Shown piece after piece: positions 1-6,319 of a stretch of DNA of 8,428 nucleotides (the first letter of the stretch is position 1; each line of letters opens with the position of its first letter). This DNA is from Calditrichaceae bacterium. Lineage in GTDB: Bacteria > Calditrichota > Calditrichia > Calditrichales > Calditrichaceae. The stretch is taken from assembly GCA_030622395.1 (NCBI GenBank), contig JAUXGF010000096.1, positions 1-8,428 of the forward strand, given 5' to 3'. The position numbers were made by a program, and so were the translations under genes. The notes below the pieces were generated by a model, which saw only the letters and a program-made list of their open reading frames with translations, was not told the DNA's origin and did no database searches.

Positions 1-1
1 C

Positions 2-1318
2 GAACAAAACTTTTCATATAAGGATCAATACTATTTAACGTTGGGTTTACGCAAGGACTACGCCAGCGCTATTGGCGAAAAAGCGGCCAGCATTATGTAC
101 CCCAAAGCCAGTCTCGCTGTGCGCATGGATCGTTACGATTTCACACCCTCAGTGTTTGATTTATTGAAATTGCGCCTCGCTTACGGAGAAAGCGGACAAT
201 TACCAGGATCGACACAGGGCATTCCATTCCTCTGGGAAGCGCAGACCGGCGGTTATGGAGCGGGCGCTGTTATTAGTTCGATCGGAAATGCTGAGCTTGA
301 GCCGGAACGTATTAAAGAATTTGAAATAGGATTTGAGACTGAGATTTTTACAAACTATGCTATTGAATTTACCTATTATAGCCAGTATGCAAGTAATTCA
401 ATTTTCGGTAGAGAAGAATCCCCTTCAACCGGTTTAACCGCCAGTTCAGTGCCTTTCAATGTAGGAGCAATGGAAAGTTGGGGGTTTGAGTCATTGATCC
501 AGGCAACTCCTATCCGGACGCGCAACTATGGACTTGACTTGAGTTTTATCTGGAACTATCAAACAAATGAGGTAACCGATTTAGGCGGCGCTCAACCAGT
601 CTATAACTGGGATATAAATGTTATAAAAGAAGGTTTAGCAAAGCACGAATTCCATACATGGAGAGTCGATGGCGCTGAATTTGATGTAGACGGCGTTTAC
701 ACTGGTCCCAAAGAATATGTAACTCCAGATACTACAGATGACGATCGCGTCTCTATCGGCAATCCTCTTCCCAATCATACCGGATCATTCTCTCTGAATT
801 TCCGTTTCTTAAAGAATTTCCGTTTTTATGCATTGTGTGACTGGGCTTTAGGTCATAAACTTCTTAATTATACAAGTCAATTCGCTACAATGCTGGGAAA
901 CAATCCGAAATATAACAAATTGGCTAATCAATTGGATATGGCTGGAGGGTCAGCGCTTGATACGACTATTACCCGTCTAACTCCCGGAACAGATGCATAT
1001 ATAGAAGCTGCCAATGATTACGCTAAATTAGATACGCGTTATGACGGCAATTATGTCCAGGAAGCTGATTACTTAAAAATCCGTGAAATAAGTATTAGCT
1101 ATAGTTTCAAAGATATTTTAGCTAAGTATCCGAGGTATCAAATAGTTGACGATGTAATTTTAGGTTTTTCTGCCAGAAATCTGATTACATTCACTAAATA
1201 TGAAGGCGCCGATGTGGAAGTTAATGTTGAAGGTGCTCGCGGTGGAACCAGAGGCGTCGACTTCCTGACGCTTCAAAGTCCAACTGTATATAACTTCTGG
1301 CTAAAAATAGCATTATAA
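2..1318 (+). CDS. SusC/RagA-like TonB-dependent outer-membrane receptor, C-terminal part (5' truncated)
   Basis: The reading frame is open from the first complete codon at position 2, so the gene starts upstream of the window; the TTG at 41 is internal. About 438 residues of beta-barrel remain. The sequence shows alternating aromatic and polar strands (YKDQYYLTLGLRKDYAS at the start), a PERIKEFEIGFE segment typical of TonB-dependent receptor barrels, and a C-terminal SARNLITFTKYEGADVEVN stretch that matches the 'RNL.TFTKY.G.DPEV' signature of SusC-type receptors. It ends in FWLKIAL rather than the usual terminal Phe. Family knowledge: SusC proteins form the outer-membrane barrel beneath a SusD lipoprotein lid and import oligosaccharides, peptides or other large nutrients using TonB energy. 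The plug domain and any signal peptide lie outside the window. The stop is 20 nt before a SusD-like gene, so the two are probably co-transcribed. The substrate cannot be told from this part. Confidence 0.9.
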   Translation, partial: EQNFSYKDQYYLTLGLRKDYASAIGEKAASIMYPKASLAVRMDRYDFTPSVFDLLKLRLAYGESGQLPGSTQGIPFLWEAQTGGYGAGAVISSIGNAELEPERIKEFEIGFETEIFTNYAIEFTYYSQYASNSIFGREESPSTGLTASSVPFNVGAMESWGFESLIQATPIRTRNYGLDLSFIWNYQTNEVTDLGGAQPVYNWDINVIKEGLAKHEFHTWRVDGAEFDVDGVYTGPKEYVTPDTTDDDRVSIGNPLPNHTGSFSLNFRFLKNFRFYALCDWALGHKLLNYTSQFATMLGNNPKYNKLANQLDMAGGSALDTTITRLTPGTDAYIEAANDYAKLDTRYDGNYVQEADYLKIREISISYSFKDILAKYPRYQIVDDVILGFSARNLITFTKYEGADVEVNVEGARGGTRGVDFLTLQSPTVYNFWLKIAL

Positions 1319-1338
1319 TAATTAGGAGAGATAAAATT

Positions 1339-2598
1339 ATGAAAAAAATAACATTATTAATAATATTTGTATTTGCCGCTTTGATTATATTCAATGCCTG
1401 CGAAGACTATGTGACGGATATCGATCCTCTTATTGATGTTGTGGAAGATGATCGGTTGGACGACCAAGGGCAGTTAGGATTTTTAATCAAAGGCGTACAA
1501 ACACAATACTCGACAGTAAGGGATATGTTGTCAATTTTAGTTGGCGATTTATCTGATGAATTATTCTTTGATGAAAATCAACAGGGCGCCTCCTTTCCTT
1601 CTTATAGGGAAATTAATATAGGCGAAATCCAGTTAGATAACACATCAGTCGAGCAGGTTTATGACGATCTTGGGGAATTGCGCCATTTTGCCGACAACCT
1701 CGTGCAGCGCGTGAACGCAATGGATATAGATAGCACCAATCAAAAGAGAGAAGCCCTTTTTATGGGTTATTTCTTTGGCGGTCTGGCGCGCGCTTTCTAT
1801 GCTACATATTTCGGACTGTATGAAAACCAACCCGGCGGAATCATTAATAACGGTCCTTTTATCGATGCTGATGATATGTACGATTTATCCATAGTAAAAT
1901 TGAAGGAAGCTTTAAATTATACAGTTGATCTTACACTTGCAGGAGGACCTGCTTATTCTGCAGAATCTCTTACAAAGCTTACTAATTCCATGATCGCCAG
2001 AGCTTACCTTTATAAAGAAGATTGGGCTAACGCTAAAACTCATGCCGATGCCGGTCTGGTTAACGGCGACGCTGATTTTCAATCTTTACATACTACAGAT
2101 TCACCGAACGGCTGGTGGGGTTTTGCTGGCGCCGGTCGCTGCCAGTTAGCCGTTGATTTCCGGTTTATTGAGTATATTAACGCGGATTCATTAGAAGCGG
2201 ATCGTATCAAGATCACCGAAACCCCGGCTGTTGTTCCTGAAAATATTCCCGGAGGCTATACAACTTATTACAGACAGTCTATGTATGAGACAGAAGATAC
2301 TCCGATCACTATTATGTCATGGCAGGAGAATAATTTAATGCTGGCAGAATTGGCATTACGCGGTCAGGCTGGCGATGCTTTAGCTCTGGTAAATGAAGTA
2401 CGCACCTCTCATGGTTTGGCTGACCTTGCTGCAGTTGATCTGGATGTTGTCTATGTTGAGCGCGATAAAGAATTGTTCACCAGCGGTTCACGTTTAGCCG
2501 ATCAGCACCGTTTTGATAAATGGCATTTAGGCGCTGACAAATGGCACTATCTGCCTATTACACAGGATGAATGGAATAATAATCCGAATCTAAAATAA
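1339..2598 (+). CDS. SusD/RagB-like nutrient-binding outer-membrane lipoprotein
   Basis: This encodes 419 residues, short for SusD proteins (usually about 450-550). It begins with a lipoprotein signal: KK, a hydrophobic stretch at residues 4-18, and lipobox FNAC with the acylated Cys at residue 21, followed by acidic EDYVTDIDP. The N-terminal half is helical and TPR-like (for example MIARAYLYKEDWANAKTHADAGL around residues 218-240). The C-terminal half carries the conserved helix with ENNLMLAELALR and VNEVRTSHGL, then RDKELFTSGSRLADQHRFDKW, which matches the SusD 'ER..EL..EG.R..D..R'-type region. It ends HYLPITQDEWNNNPNLK, the classic 'LPIP..E...NPNL' terminus, so the gene is complete. A good Shine-Dalgarno (AGGAGA, 1324-1329) sits 9 nt before the ATG. 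Expected role: the surface lid that captures substrate for the SusC-like barrel upstream. An intrinsic terminator follows directly. Ligand unknown; no sugar-degrading enzyme is adjacent to suggest a glycan. Confidence 0.9.
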   Translation: MKKITLLIIFVFAALIIFNACEDYVTDIDPLIDVVEDDRLDDQGQLGFLIKGVQTQYSTVRDMLSILVGDLSDELFFDENQQGASFPSYREINIGEIQLDNTSVEQVYDDLGELRHFADNLVQRVNAMDIDSTNQKREALFMGYFFGGLARAFYATYFGLYENQPGGIINNGPFIDADDMYDLSIVKLKEALNYTVDLTLAGGPAYSAESLTKLTNSMIARAYLYKEDWANAKTHADAGLVNGDADFQSLHTTDSPNGWWGFAGAGRCQLAVDFRFIEYINADSLEADRIKITETPAVVPENIPGGYTTYYRQSMYETEDTPITIMSWQENNLMLAELALRGQAGDALALVNEVRTSHGLADLAAVDLDVVYVERDKELFTSGSRLADQHRFDKWHLGADKWHYLPITQDEWNNNPNLK

Positions 2599-2624
2599 TA
2601 TTATTTTTTCTAAAACATTAAACT

Positions 2625-2659
2625 GGGGCTGTAAAGTAAATGCCTTACAGTCCCTTTTT
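2625..2659 (+). terminator. Rho-independent terminator after the SusC/SusD pair
   Basis: The left arm GGGGCTGTAA (2625-2634) pairs with the right arm TTACAGTCCC (2645-2654) over 10 bp with one G-U pair, around a 10-nt loop. TTTTT follows at once (2655-2659), then more AT-rich sequence. It begins 27 nt after the SusD-like stop codon. It separates the uptake operon from the genes downstream, so those probably have their own promoter. Confidence 0.88.
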
Positions 2660-2757
2660 ATATTTATAAAACTATTGTTAACATACAATAGACTTCATAG
2701 CAAATTTCCGAGATTAATTATCTTGTAAAAATCCTATCCTTGAAATCAGCACATTTA

Positions 2758-2784
2758 TAGAGACAAGGCAATGCTTCGTCTCTA
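2758..2784. repeat. Imperfect hairpin repeat with TAGAGAC/GTCTCTA arms
   Basis: TAGAGAC (2758-2764) and GTCTCTA (2778-2784) are perfect 7-nt inverted arms. Inside them AAGGC and GCTTC continue the stem with one mismatch and one G-U pair around an AAT loop. No T-run follows, so it is unlikely to be a terminator. Palindromes with AGAGAC...GTCTCT arms are, from memory, a common dispersed intergenic repeat in several phyla. Only one copy is present here. Confidence 0.55.
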
Positions 2785-2896
2785 CACACATACCCTACAT
2801 AAATACCACATAGATGATATGGTACCGCAGATATTGAATATTATAATTTTATTATTTCCCATCAAAAAACCTTTTAAAGCATGAACTATAAATCCC

Positions 2897-2929
2897 TTGT
2901 ATTTTATAAGGTTTAACTTTATATTTTTG
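2897..2929 (+). promoter_or_regulatory. Candidate Bacteroidota-type promoter for the mutase gene
   Basis: TATTTTTG (2922-2929) fits the Bacteroidota -7 consensus TAnnTTTG, and a TTG (2897-2899) lies 22 nt upstream as a possible -33 element. The position, about 40 nt before the TTG start codon and downstream of the terminator, is sensible. The region is very T-rich, so a chance match is quite possible. Confidence 0.28.
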
Positions 2930-2960
2930 TTTTATTTTCATTCTTAAATCAATTTGTTTT

Positions 2961-2965
2961 GGAGG
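2961..2965 (+). promoter_or_regulatory. Shine-Dalgarno that selects a TTG start
   Basis: GGAGG lies 4 nt before the TTG at 2970. The next in-frame ATG (2982) is 16 nt away, too far for this site. The first residues after the TTG (SKLMVSISGIRG) also fit the normal N-terminus of the family, so TTG is the preferred start. Confidence 0.7.
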
Positions 2966-2969
2966 CGGT

Positions 2970-4325
2970 TTGTCTAAATTAATGGTTTCTATTTCGGGTA
3001 TTCGCGGAGAGGTCGGCGGCACATTGACGCCGGAAGTTATTCAAAAATATATACTGGCATTTGCAGCCTATTTAAAAGGCGGCGCGGTAATTGTCGGACG
3101 TGACTCGCGCGTTTCCGGTCCTTTTGTAACAAATATTGTAAAAGGCTGCCTGTCGGCGGCGGGCTGTGATGTGATAGATATCGGTATTGTTCCTACGCCT
3201 ACGGTTCAATTGGAAATCGAGCATTATAAAGCCGCCGGAGGTATCGCTGTAACTGCAAGTCATAATCCTGTTCAATGGAACGGATTAAAATTTATGGATA
3301 AAACCGGACGATTTTTAAACGCCGAAAAAGCTAAAACCGTTTATGATATGGCTGACCGCGGAGAGTTCGAATTAAAAGACTGGCGGGAATTAGGCAATGA
3401 AATCTGCGATGATCAGGCTAATGAGCGTCATATTGAAGCGGTTTTAAATCTTTCATATATTGATGTGGAAGCTATATGTAAGCGCAAATTTAAGGTCGTT
3501 GCCGATACGGTTAATGGCGCGGGCGGATTAATCATTCCCCAATTATTGAAAAAACTGGGCTGTGAAGTTGTAACAATCAATCAAGATCCCACCGGAAAAT
3601 TCGCCCATACCCCGGAGCCGCTGCCGGAAAATTTAATTCAGTTGAGTGAAAAAGTTCGGGAAGTTGGCGCAGATATAGGCTTTGCCGTTGATCCGGACGT
3701 TGACCGCTGCGCTGTTGTAGATAATAACGGTGATCCCATCGGCGAAGAATATACGCTTGCATTAGCGGTTAAATTAATCTTTAGTAAAAAGATGGGACGT
3801 TGTGTCGTTAACATGTCCACTTCCCGCGCCTCGGAGGACGTCGCTAAATATTATAATTGTATGTTTGTGCGCAGCAAAGTCGGCGAAATTAATGTCGCTG
3901 AAAAAATGCTGGAGATTGAGGCAATTATCGGCGGGGAGGGCAACGGCGGAGTTATCCTGCCTGAACTGCATTTAGGACGGGACGCGCCGCTTGCGGTTGC
4001 CTTGACTTTACAGCATTTACTGGAATTCGGCGGTACATTAAAGGAACTGCATAATTCATTACCACAATATTCAATGGTTAAACAAAAGGTCAATATTGAA
4101 GGCATGAACCCTGACAGCGTTCTAAAATCCATTGCTGAAAAATATAAAAATGAGCAAATTAGTTTATTAGACGGCGTCAAAATTGATTTTCAAAAAAGCT
4201 GGGTTCACTTACGAAAGTCTAATACAGAGCCGATTGTCCGGGTGATAGCCGAAGCGCCGACTGAAGAAGAAGCGCTGCAATTAGCCGAGCGTTTTATGAA
4301 TGAGATTAATAATTTAGTGGGTTGA
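2970..4325 (+). CDS. Phosphoglucosamine/phosphomannomutase-family phosphosugar mutase
   Basis: This 451-residue protein has all four signature loops of the alpha-D-phosphohexomutase superfamily. TASHNP at 95-100 carries the catalytic phosphoserine Ser97. DPDVDR at 241-246 gives three Mg-binding Asp. GEGNGG at 322-327 is the sugar-binding loop, followed by GRDAP at 336-340. RKSNTEPIVRV at 415-425 is the phosphate-binding loop. The family interconverts 1- and 6-phosphates (or 1- and 5-phosphates) of sugars. The loop is not GEQSGH of classical bacterial GlmM. GEGNGG with the SISGIRG N-terminus resembles, from memory, the Bacteroidota and archaeal GlmM-type group, so cell-wall GlcN-6-P to GlcN-1-P isomerisation is the conservative reading. 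Its place at the head of a cluster with nucleoside phosphorylase and deoxyribose-phosphate aldolase allows an alternative: a phosphopentomutase supplying (deoxy)ribose-5-phosphate, since no DeoB-type mutase is seen here. Family assignment is firm; substrate is not. Confidence 0.93.
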   Translation: MSKLMVSISGIRGEVGGTLTPEVIQKYILAFAAYLKGGAVIVGRDSRVSGPFVTNIVKGCLSAAGCDVIDIGIVPTPTVQLEIEHYKAAGGIAVTASHNPVQWNGLKFMDKTGRFLNAEKAKTVYDMADRGEFELKDWRELGNEICDDQANERHIEAVLNLSYIDVEAICKRKFKVVADTVNGAGGLIIPQLLKKLGCEVVTINQDPTGKFAHTPEPLPENLIQLSEKVREVGADIGFAVDPDVDRCAVVDNNGDPIGEEYTLALAVKLIFSKKMGRCVVNMSTSRASEDVAKYYNCMFVRSKVGEINVAEKMLEIEAIIGGEGNGGVILPELHLGRDAPLAVALTLQHLLEFGGTLKELHNSLPQYSMVKQKVNIEGMNPDSVLKSIAEKYKNEQISLLDGVKIDFQKSWVHLRKSNTEPIVRVIAEAPTEEEALQLAERFMNEINNLVG

Positions 4326-4354
4326 AATTTTATTTTATGTAAACTCAATCGGAA

Positions 4355-4475
4355 AAAGCGATCAGCTATCAGCGCTCAGCATTCAGCTTAAGATTTCTTA
4401 ATAACATCTGTCTGCGGCGGCGAAGCCGTCCCTGCGGGAAAAGCTGATCGCTGAATGCTGAATGCTGATTGCTTT
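4355..4475. repeat. Composite inverted repeat with TCAGC-word arms and a GC-rich core
   Basis: The left arm (4355-4389) is built of short words ending in TCAGC (GATCAGC, TATCAGC, GCTCAGC, ATTCAGC). The right arm (4441-4475) is the same kind of text in reverse complement; 28 of 35 positions pair. The spacer carries a small perfect hairpin, CGGC-GAA-GCCG (4418-4428), then CCC-TGC-GGG (4430-4438). The 15 bases at 4417-4431 recur exactly, inverted, at 6200-6214. There is no T-run, so this is not a simple terminator. The rest of the 233-nt gap before the vertex-protein gene shows nothing else clear. Confidence 0.75.
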
Positions 4476-4558
4476 CATATTGGTTTTTATCAATAATCCA
4501 GCGCTTCATTATTCCATTCTTGCTCTTTAATATTAACCGGTAATTAACAGGCAAAATT

Positions 4559-4867
4559 ATGATCATTTGTAATGTAATAGGCGATATTGTATCCACGGTA
4601 AAAAACGATCGTTTTACCGGTAAAAAAATAATGATTGTTCAGCCGCTTGATCTTGATAACAACCCTGAAGGTAAGGCATTTTTAGCCATAGATACGGTGC
4701 AGGCAGGCGTTGACGACCGTGTATTGGTTCTGCGTGAAGGAGGCTCGGCGCGCATCATTTTTGAAGATAATGAGATCCCCCTGCAGGCAGTTATTGTGGG
4801 CGTGATTGACGGTATTGAAATCAGTGAAGAGGACAATAAGGATGGGAAAGTAGGAAGTAAGAAGTAG
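4559..4867 (+). CDS. eutN: Bacterial microcompartment vertex (pentamer) protein, EutN/CcmL family
   Basis: This 102-residue protein matches the BMC-P fold from end to end: MIICNVIGDIVSTVKNDRFTGKK (first strands), IMIVQPLDLDNNPEGK, then AIDTVQAGVDDRVLVLREGGSAR (residues 43-65) with the AG turn and the G-S-A-R motif, and IVGVIDGIEI (79-88). Family knowledge: these proteins form pentamers that cap the twelve vertices of polyhedral BMC shells. The start is the ATG after a weak AACAGG Shine-Dalgarno (4546-4551). The body is the length of EutN/CcmL (about 90-100), but the last 12 or so residues (EDNKDGKVGSKK) lie beyond the conserved fold. Their codons run into a purine-rich repeat, so the tail seems repeat-derived. 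It lies between the mutase and the aldolase, both on the same strand. No BMC-H or BMC-T shell gene is in the window, so the rest of the shell must be encoded elsewhere. The family is sure; the symbol is by family only. Confidence 0.92.
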   Translation: MIICNVIGDIVSTVKNDRFTGKKIMIVQPLDLDNNPEGKAFLAIDTVQAGVDDRVLVLREGGSARIIFEDNEIPLQAVIVGVIDGIEISEEDNKDGKVGSKK

Positions 4868-4904
4868 CCCCAAAGGGGTCGCTTCGCGAGAAGTAAGAAA
4901 GGGG
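4849..4904. repeat. Purine-rich AAGTA repeat with two GC palindromes, overlapping the end of the vertex gene
   Basis: Tandem GAAGTA-like words (AAGTAGGAAGTAAGAAGTAG, 4847-4867 area) surround the stop codon at 4865-4867. Two short hairpins follow back to back, CCCC-AAA-GGGG (4868-4878) and TCGC-TTC-GCGA (4879-4889), and then the GAAGTAAGAAA text returns. The hairpins right after the stop could fold in mRNA, but no T-run follows. Confidence 0.6.
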
Positions 4905-5026
4905 AACAAAGAAAATATTGTCTGTTTTGGATAGATATATGTTTTTTAAAATGGATATTAAATAAACAAGCTGTATTTTAAATCTTTAAACTATCATGTT
5001 TTGTTGAATGCAATAAACAATGAAAG

Positions 5027-5073
5027 TAGCCACTCCCGCTCCGCAGGGGTCAAAGGGATCCCTTTGGGAAAAG
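5027..5073. repeat. GC-rich palindromic repeat before the aldolase gene
   Basis: CAAAGGGATCCCTTTG (5051-5066) is a perfect 16-nt palindrome, preceded by a CCGCTCCGCAGGGG segment. The piece TCCCTTTGGGAAAAG (5059-5073) matches TCCCTGCGGGAAAAG (4429-4443) in the previous gap at 13 of 15 positions, which links the two elements. AGTAGCC precedes both this element (around 5027-5031) and the one at 4864. Confidence 0.55.
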
Positions 5074-5100
5074 GCTCTAAGTATTTAAAAATTAATTGTT

Positions 5101-5126
5101 TCTTCGTGTCTTAGTGTCTTCGTGGC
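5101..5126. repeat. Short phrase repeat of the GTGTCTTcGTG type
   Basis: The stretch from about 5100 to 5126 repeats the words TTCGTGTC, TTAGTGTC and TTCGTGGC in tandem. From memory, phrases of this kind are scattered in intergenic DNA of many uncultured bacteria. It lies 36 nt before the aldolase start. Together with the AT-rich sequence at 4905-5026 it fills this 294-nt gap, in which I see no gene. Confidence 0.4.
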
Positions 5127-5161
5127 ATTCTACTTTCATATAAATTATACAGGATTTAATT

Positions 5162-6010
5162 ATGCCGGATATAAACACACAAAAAATCGAAAATATCATC
5201 ATGCAGGTAATTGCCGAGTCTGATTTAATAGATTCTAGCAATTACACCGGAGATATTCAAAACTACCAGCCGTTTTCATACGATGCGGCTAATGATCTTA
5301 TCGCCTTTGGCGCCAGCCGGGTTGGAGTGGAAGCGCCAAGCTGTCCGCCAAAATACGAATTAGCCCAGTGGATTGATCACACCCTGTTAAAACCGGACGC
5401 AGCGCAAAAAGATATCGAGCATATTTGTAATGAAGCGCTGGAATACAATTTTGCCTCTGTATGTATCAATCCATTATGGGTGCCCCTTGCCCACAAAATA
5501 CTGCTTGGAGCAAAAACGAAAGTCTGTACTGTAATAGGTTTTCCTTTAGGCGCTACCCTTCCGGAAGTCAAAGCCGCCGAAACGCGGGCGGTAGTAGAAA
5601 AAGGCGCTGAAGAAATTGATATGGTTATGAATATCGGGGCGCTTAAATCGGGCGACTATGAATTAGTAGAACGGGATATTCGCTCGGTAGTGCGCACCGC
5701 CGGGGGGCGGATTGTAAAAGTTATTCTTGAAACATGCCTGTTAAGCGATGAGGAAAAAGTTAAAGCTTCAGCCATTGCACAGCATGCCGGTGCTAATTTT
5801 GTTAAAACTTCAACCGGATTCAGCAGCGGCGGGGCTACGGTTAAAGATGTGGCGTTGATGCGCAAAACCGTCGGATCAAAAATGGGCGTAAAAGCCAGCG
5901 GCGGTGTGCACAATTATGAGGAAGCCTGCGAGATGGTCAAAGCCGGAGCTACCCGTATCGGCGCCAGTGCCAGCGTGGCAATTGTAGCCAACGGCGATAA
6001 ACAGGAATAA
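5162..6010 (+). CDS. deoC: Deoxyribose-phosphate aldolase with an N-terminal encapsulation-peptide-like extension
   Basis: This class I aldolase cleaves 2-deoxyribose-5-phosphate to glyceraldehyde-3-phosphate and acetaldehyde. The core (about residues 66-278) begins [15 protein letters not shown] and has the Schiff-base Lys215 in FVKTSTGF, the second active-site Lys244 in GVKASGGV, and Asp153 in EIDMVMN, so it looks catalytically intact. At 282 residues it is about 60 longer than typical DeoC (about 220-260). The excess is at the N-terminus. Residues 4-20 ([17 protein letters not shown]) form an amphipathic helix with I9, I12, I13, V16 and I17 on one face. This resembles the targeting peptides that carry enzymes such as PduP into BMCs. 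A polar linker (about 21-40) and a second short helical piece (39-56, [18 protein letters not shown]) follow. The ATG has AGGA 7 nt upstream. It sits after a BMC vertex gene and before a nucleoside phosphorylase. Function is firm; encapsulation is inference. Confidence 0.94.
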   Translation: MPDINTQKIENIIMQVIAESDLIDSSNYTGDIQNYQPFSYDAANDLIAFGASRVGVEAPSCPPKYELAQWIDHTLLKPDAAQKDIEHICNEALEYNFASVCINPLWVPLAHKILLGAKTKVCTVIGFPLGATLPEVKAAETRAVVEKGAEEIDMVMNIGALKSGDYELVERDIRSVVRTAGGRIVKVILETCLLSDEEKVKASAIAQHAGANFVKTSTGFSSGGATVKDVALMRKTVGSKMGVKASGGVHNYEEACEMVKAGATRIGASASVAIVANGDKQE

Positions 6011-6300
6011 TGGAGTGATGGAGTATTGGAAGAATTGAATTAATGAATTATTGAATTTGTGAGATGGAGAAGAGTTGGAGTGGTGGAAGAATCGAATTAT
6101 TGAAACGTTGGAAGAATGGAGTAATGGAGTGTTGGAGTATTGGAGTAATGGGAAGAATCGAATTATTGAATTAATGGATTGATAAAGAATTGCTCTGAAG
6201 GACGGCTTCGCCGCGGATCTTCAAGCATCACTCCATTACTCCAATACTCCAACACTCCACTTCTTCCCCAATCTATCATTCCAGCATCTCACTTTTTTAT
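6011..6300. repeat. Large composite repeat with perfect 27-nt inverted arms and a strand-skew switch
   Basis: This fills nearly all of the 309-nt gap between aldolase and phosphorylase. From just after the aldolase stop to about 6180, the top strand is a patchwork of TGGAGTAATGG- and GAATTATTGAA-like words with only about three C residues. A 20-nt unit at 6085-6104 recurs exactly at 6151-6170, with a diverged copy near 6028. A GC-rich island (6200-6216) follows, and then C/T-rich, G-poor text. The arm at 6125-6151 is the exact reverse complement of 6233-6259 (27 of 27). The spacer is 81 nt and includes the 15-nt core GCGGCGAAGCCGTCC in inverted orientation (6200-6214), which is also found at 4417-4431. 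I see no transposase, no flanking target duplication and no credible gene here. Confidence 0.85.
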
Positions 6301-6319
6301 ACAAAGGATATTAGCGGCT

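Larger units (their letters stand above)
2660..2969. other. AT-rich intergenic region between the uptake operon and the mutase gene
   Basis: I see no coding potential in these roughly 310 bases: stops are frequent in all frames and no start with a ribosome binding site opens a frame of useful length. It holds one imperfect hairpin repeat (2758-2784), a possible promoter (2897-2929) and the Shine-Dalgarno of the next gene. The rest is AT-rich sequence with no recognisable riboswitch or RNA gene. Confidence 0.6.

Noticed and set aside
41..43. TTG at 41 as the start of the receptor gene
   Set aside because: The frame is open to the window edge and the preceding residues (EQNFSYKDQYYLT) already belong to the barrel.
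2758..2784. Second terminator in the gap before the mutase gene
   Set aside because: The stem is imperfect and no T-run follows; it reads better as a dispersed repeat.
3851..4180. Minus-strand frame of 109 codons inside the mutase gene, and similar frames within the aldolase and phosphorylase genes
   Set aside because: These are antisense shadows of genes with clear family motifs; they have no recognisable domain or ribosome binding site.
2970..4325. Classical bacterial GlmM
   Set aside because: The sugar-binding loop is GEGNGG, not GEQSGH, so the classical symbol was not assigned, though a GlmM role remains possible.
4369..4596. Minus-strand reading frame of 75 codons
   Set aside because: It lies mostly in the composite repeat, matches no family I know, and overlaps the start of the vertex gene.
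6011..6300. CRISPR array
   Set aside because: The repeated words are not separated by unique spacers of constant length, and the element has inverted arms instead.
6011..6300. Insertion sequence or classical MITE
   Set aside because: There is no transposase, no evident target-site duplication, and the arms are inside a larger patchwork rather than at its ends.
6179..6319. Longer N-terminus of the nucleoside phosphorylase from a TTG at 6179
   Set aside because: Those 47 codons are the GC core and inverted arm of the intergenic repeat. The ATG at 6320 has a Shine-Dalgarno and gives the normal family N-terminus and length.
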